In this document: positions 20,635-21,575 of the stretch, in pieces
Numbering within the stretch: position 1 is the stretch's first letter
How the letters are laid out: every line of letters starts with the position of its first letter
Virus record (IMG/VR): IMGVR_UViG_3300030007_000025
Location: 1 to 21,575 of that record
Direction: 5' to 3' (one strand)
DNA length: 21,575 nucleotides
Source: a virus
Notes under the pieces: model-generated
What the model was told of the DNA's origin: nothing
The model's input: only the letters and a program-made list of their open reading frames with translations
Database searches by the model: none
Made by a program: the position numbers and the translations under genes

Positions 20635-21575
20635 ATAGACGGCAGACTTGTAGTCTCGTATATTATCCTGCATCAGGATCTGCAGCCATTCCTCGACGCC
20701 GGGATGGACAAGGCGTGGCTGGACTCCAACGTGGAGGGCTCGCCCGCTGTATTCGGCGATGAAGACCGGGCTCCTTATGCATTCATCCTGGCGCACTTTG
20801 CTAAGCATCGCAAGACACCTCCTCTCGCAATCTTCGAGAAGTCCTACCCGGCTAAAGCCTATAAGCTGAAAGATTCCGGCGCGACCGGGGCTGAGCTGGC
20901 CGAGCAGGTCCGGAACGAGATAGTCCGGGCGGTGACAGAGCACGCCATCGACCTCATTGCGTCCATGCACGACACGGGGGACTGGGACGGTCCCCTTGAA
21001 GTACTCAGAACGACTGCACGCAGGCTGGAGGCCGGGGGCAGTGTCAGCGACGAGCTTACAGAGATAGGCTTCGGTGACCTCGACGGACTGCCTGACCCGG
21101 TGCCGCAGATCGATGGCATCCTCGACCTCGGGACGGTCACGCTACTGAGCGGCCCCTCGGGTAAGGGCAAGTCATTCATCGCCCTGGACTGGGCACTGTC
21201 CGTCAACACGGGACTTGCCTGGTTCGGTCATGAGGCTACGCAGGGTAACGTCCTGTACGTCGCGGCCGAGGGTGCGCACGGGCAGAAGCGCCGGGTCCAG
21301 GCGTGGAAGCAGGTCCAGGACGAGGAGCCTCAGGGGAGGCTGATCATCCGCCCGGCCAACCTGGGTAACCCCGTCCACGTGGACGAGCTGTGCGCTTCCG
21401 TCCGGGCCGGGGACCACCGGCTGGTCGTACTCGACACCCTGGCCAAGTGCACGGCGGGGATGGACGAGAACTCTGCCCAGGACATGGGTGTCGCTATCGC
21501 AGCCGCCTACCGGCTGCGGGACGCGATAGAGGAGAACTACACGACGGTCCTGATCGTCCACCACACCGGGTACAA
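20635..21575 (+). CDS. RepA/DnaB-like replicative helicase ATPase (3' partial, start uncertain)
   Basis: About 313 residues are visible before the right edge. The first ~75 (VSYIILHQDLQPFLDAGMDK, then FILAHFAKHRKTPPL) resemble a DnaB-type N-terminal helical domain. The ATPase domain has Walker A GPSGKGKS (21151-21174), VLYVAAEGA, a Walker B strand LVVLDT (Asp codon 21433), an ENSAQDMG segment and VHHTG at the end, typical of hexameric RepA/AAA_25 and RecA-like helicases. It would unwind phage DNA during replication. The first ATG is 20704, inside the N-terminal domain and with no ribosome site. The frame is open back to 20629, with ATA 20635, ATT 20662 and CTG 20668 as alternatives. I list 20635, behind a weak GGACGG, as provisional. 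Confidence 0.7.
   Translation, partial: MDGRLVVSYIILHQDLQPFLDAGMDKAWLDSNVEGSPAVFGDEDRAPYAFILAHFAKHRKTPPLAIFEKSYPAKAYKLKDSGATGAELAEQVRNEIVRAVTEHAIDLIASMHDTGDWDGPLEVLRTTARRLEAGGSVSDELTEIGFGDLDGLPDPVPQIDGILDLGTVTLLSGPSGKGKSFIALDWALSVNTGLAWFGHEATQGNVLYVAAEGAHGQKRRVQAWKQVQDEEPQGRLIIRPANLGNPVHVDELCASVRAGDHRLVVLDTLAKCTAGMDENSAQDMGVAIAAAYRLRDAIEENYTTVLIVHHTGY

Noticed and set aside
1-21575. tRNA genes, CRISPR arrays, insertion sequences and attachment sites
   Set aside because: I looked for cloverleaf arms, regular repeat-spacer patterns, transposase motifs and flanking repeats and saw none that could be supported.

Overview
The window is part of a tailed-phage genome with a contractile tail (myovirus morphology). 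All supported genes are on the + strand. Tail structural genes run from the left edge to about 18.5 kb. A small membrane-protein gene and a transcription boundary follow, and the start of a DNA-metabolism module fills the last 2.5 kb. G+C content is moderately high. Strong GGAG/GGAGG ribosome sites, Streptomyces-like -10 boxes and sugar-binding domain styles common in actinophages suggest an actinobacterial host. That is inference: nothing here identifies the host, and no integrase, tRNA or attachment site is visible.

Layout: 3-161 is the 3' end of an unidentified gene. It is followed by the tail sheath (177-1775), the tail tube (1787-2380), a zinc-ribbon T4-gp26-like tail assembly/baseplate protein (2434-3297) and a short ORF that may be joined to it by frameshifting (3317-3490). 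Next comes a glycine/serine-rich tape measure protein with two candidate cell-wall hydrolase domains (3568-6759). The baseplate genes are packed with overlaps of 1-7 bases: tube-initiator/CIS-tube-like protein (6756-7784), LysM/gp53-like protein (7781-8062), gpD-like hub (8056-9249), short OB-fold spike base (9246-9488), gp25 (9504-9905), baseplate J (9905-11401) and a putative small receptor-binding protein (11401-12108). Two large adhesins follow. One is a 1551-residue protein with a gpI-like N-terminal part fused to FN3, carbohydrate-binding, PA14 and lectin-like modules (12124-16779). The other is a 575-residue protein with two copies of a carbohydrate-binding module (16776-18503). A 119-residue membrane protein (18538-18897) ends the run.

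A hairpin over its stop codon, a putative promoter and a good ribosome site then introduce a protein with AT-hook-like motifs (19021-20049). A large composite hairpin with a G-rich apex (20059-20119) separates it from a 136-residue unknown (20218-20628) and a RepA/DnaB-like helicase cut by the right edge. These last two genes are unusual because their best starts appear not to be AUG.

Working model: sheath and tube polymerise around the tape measure, helped by the chaperone pair. The hub, LysM, OB-fold, gp25 and J proteins form the baseplate. The gpI-fused adhesin and its partner bind host surface sugars. The tape measure, rather than the spike, appears to carry the wall-degrading activity. 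The tube-to-J gene order also resembles extracellular contractile injection systems, but the replication-type helicase and the large fibres argue for a phage.
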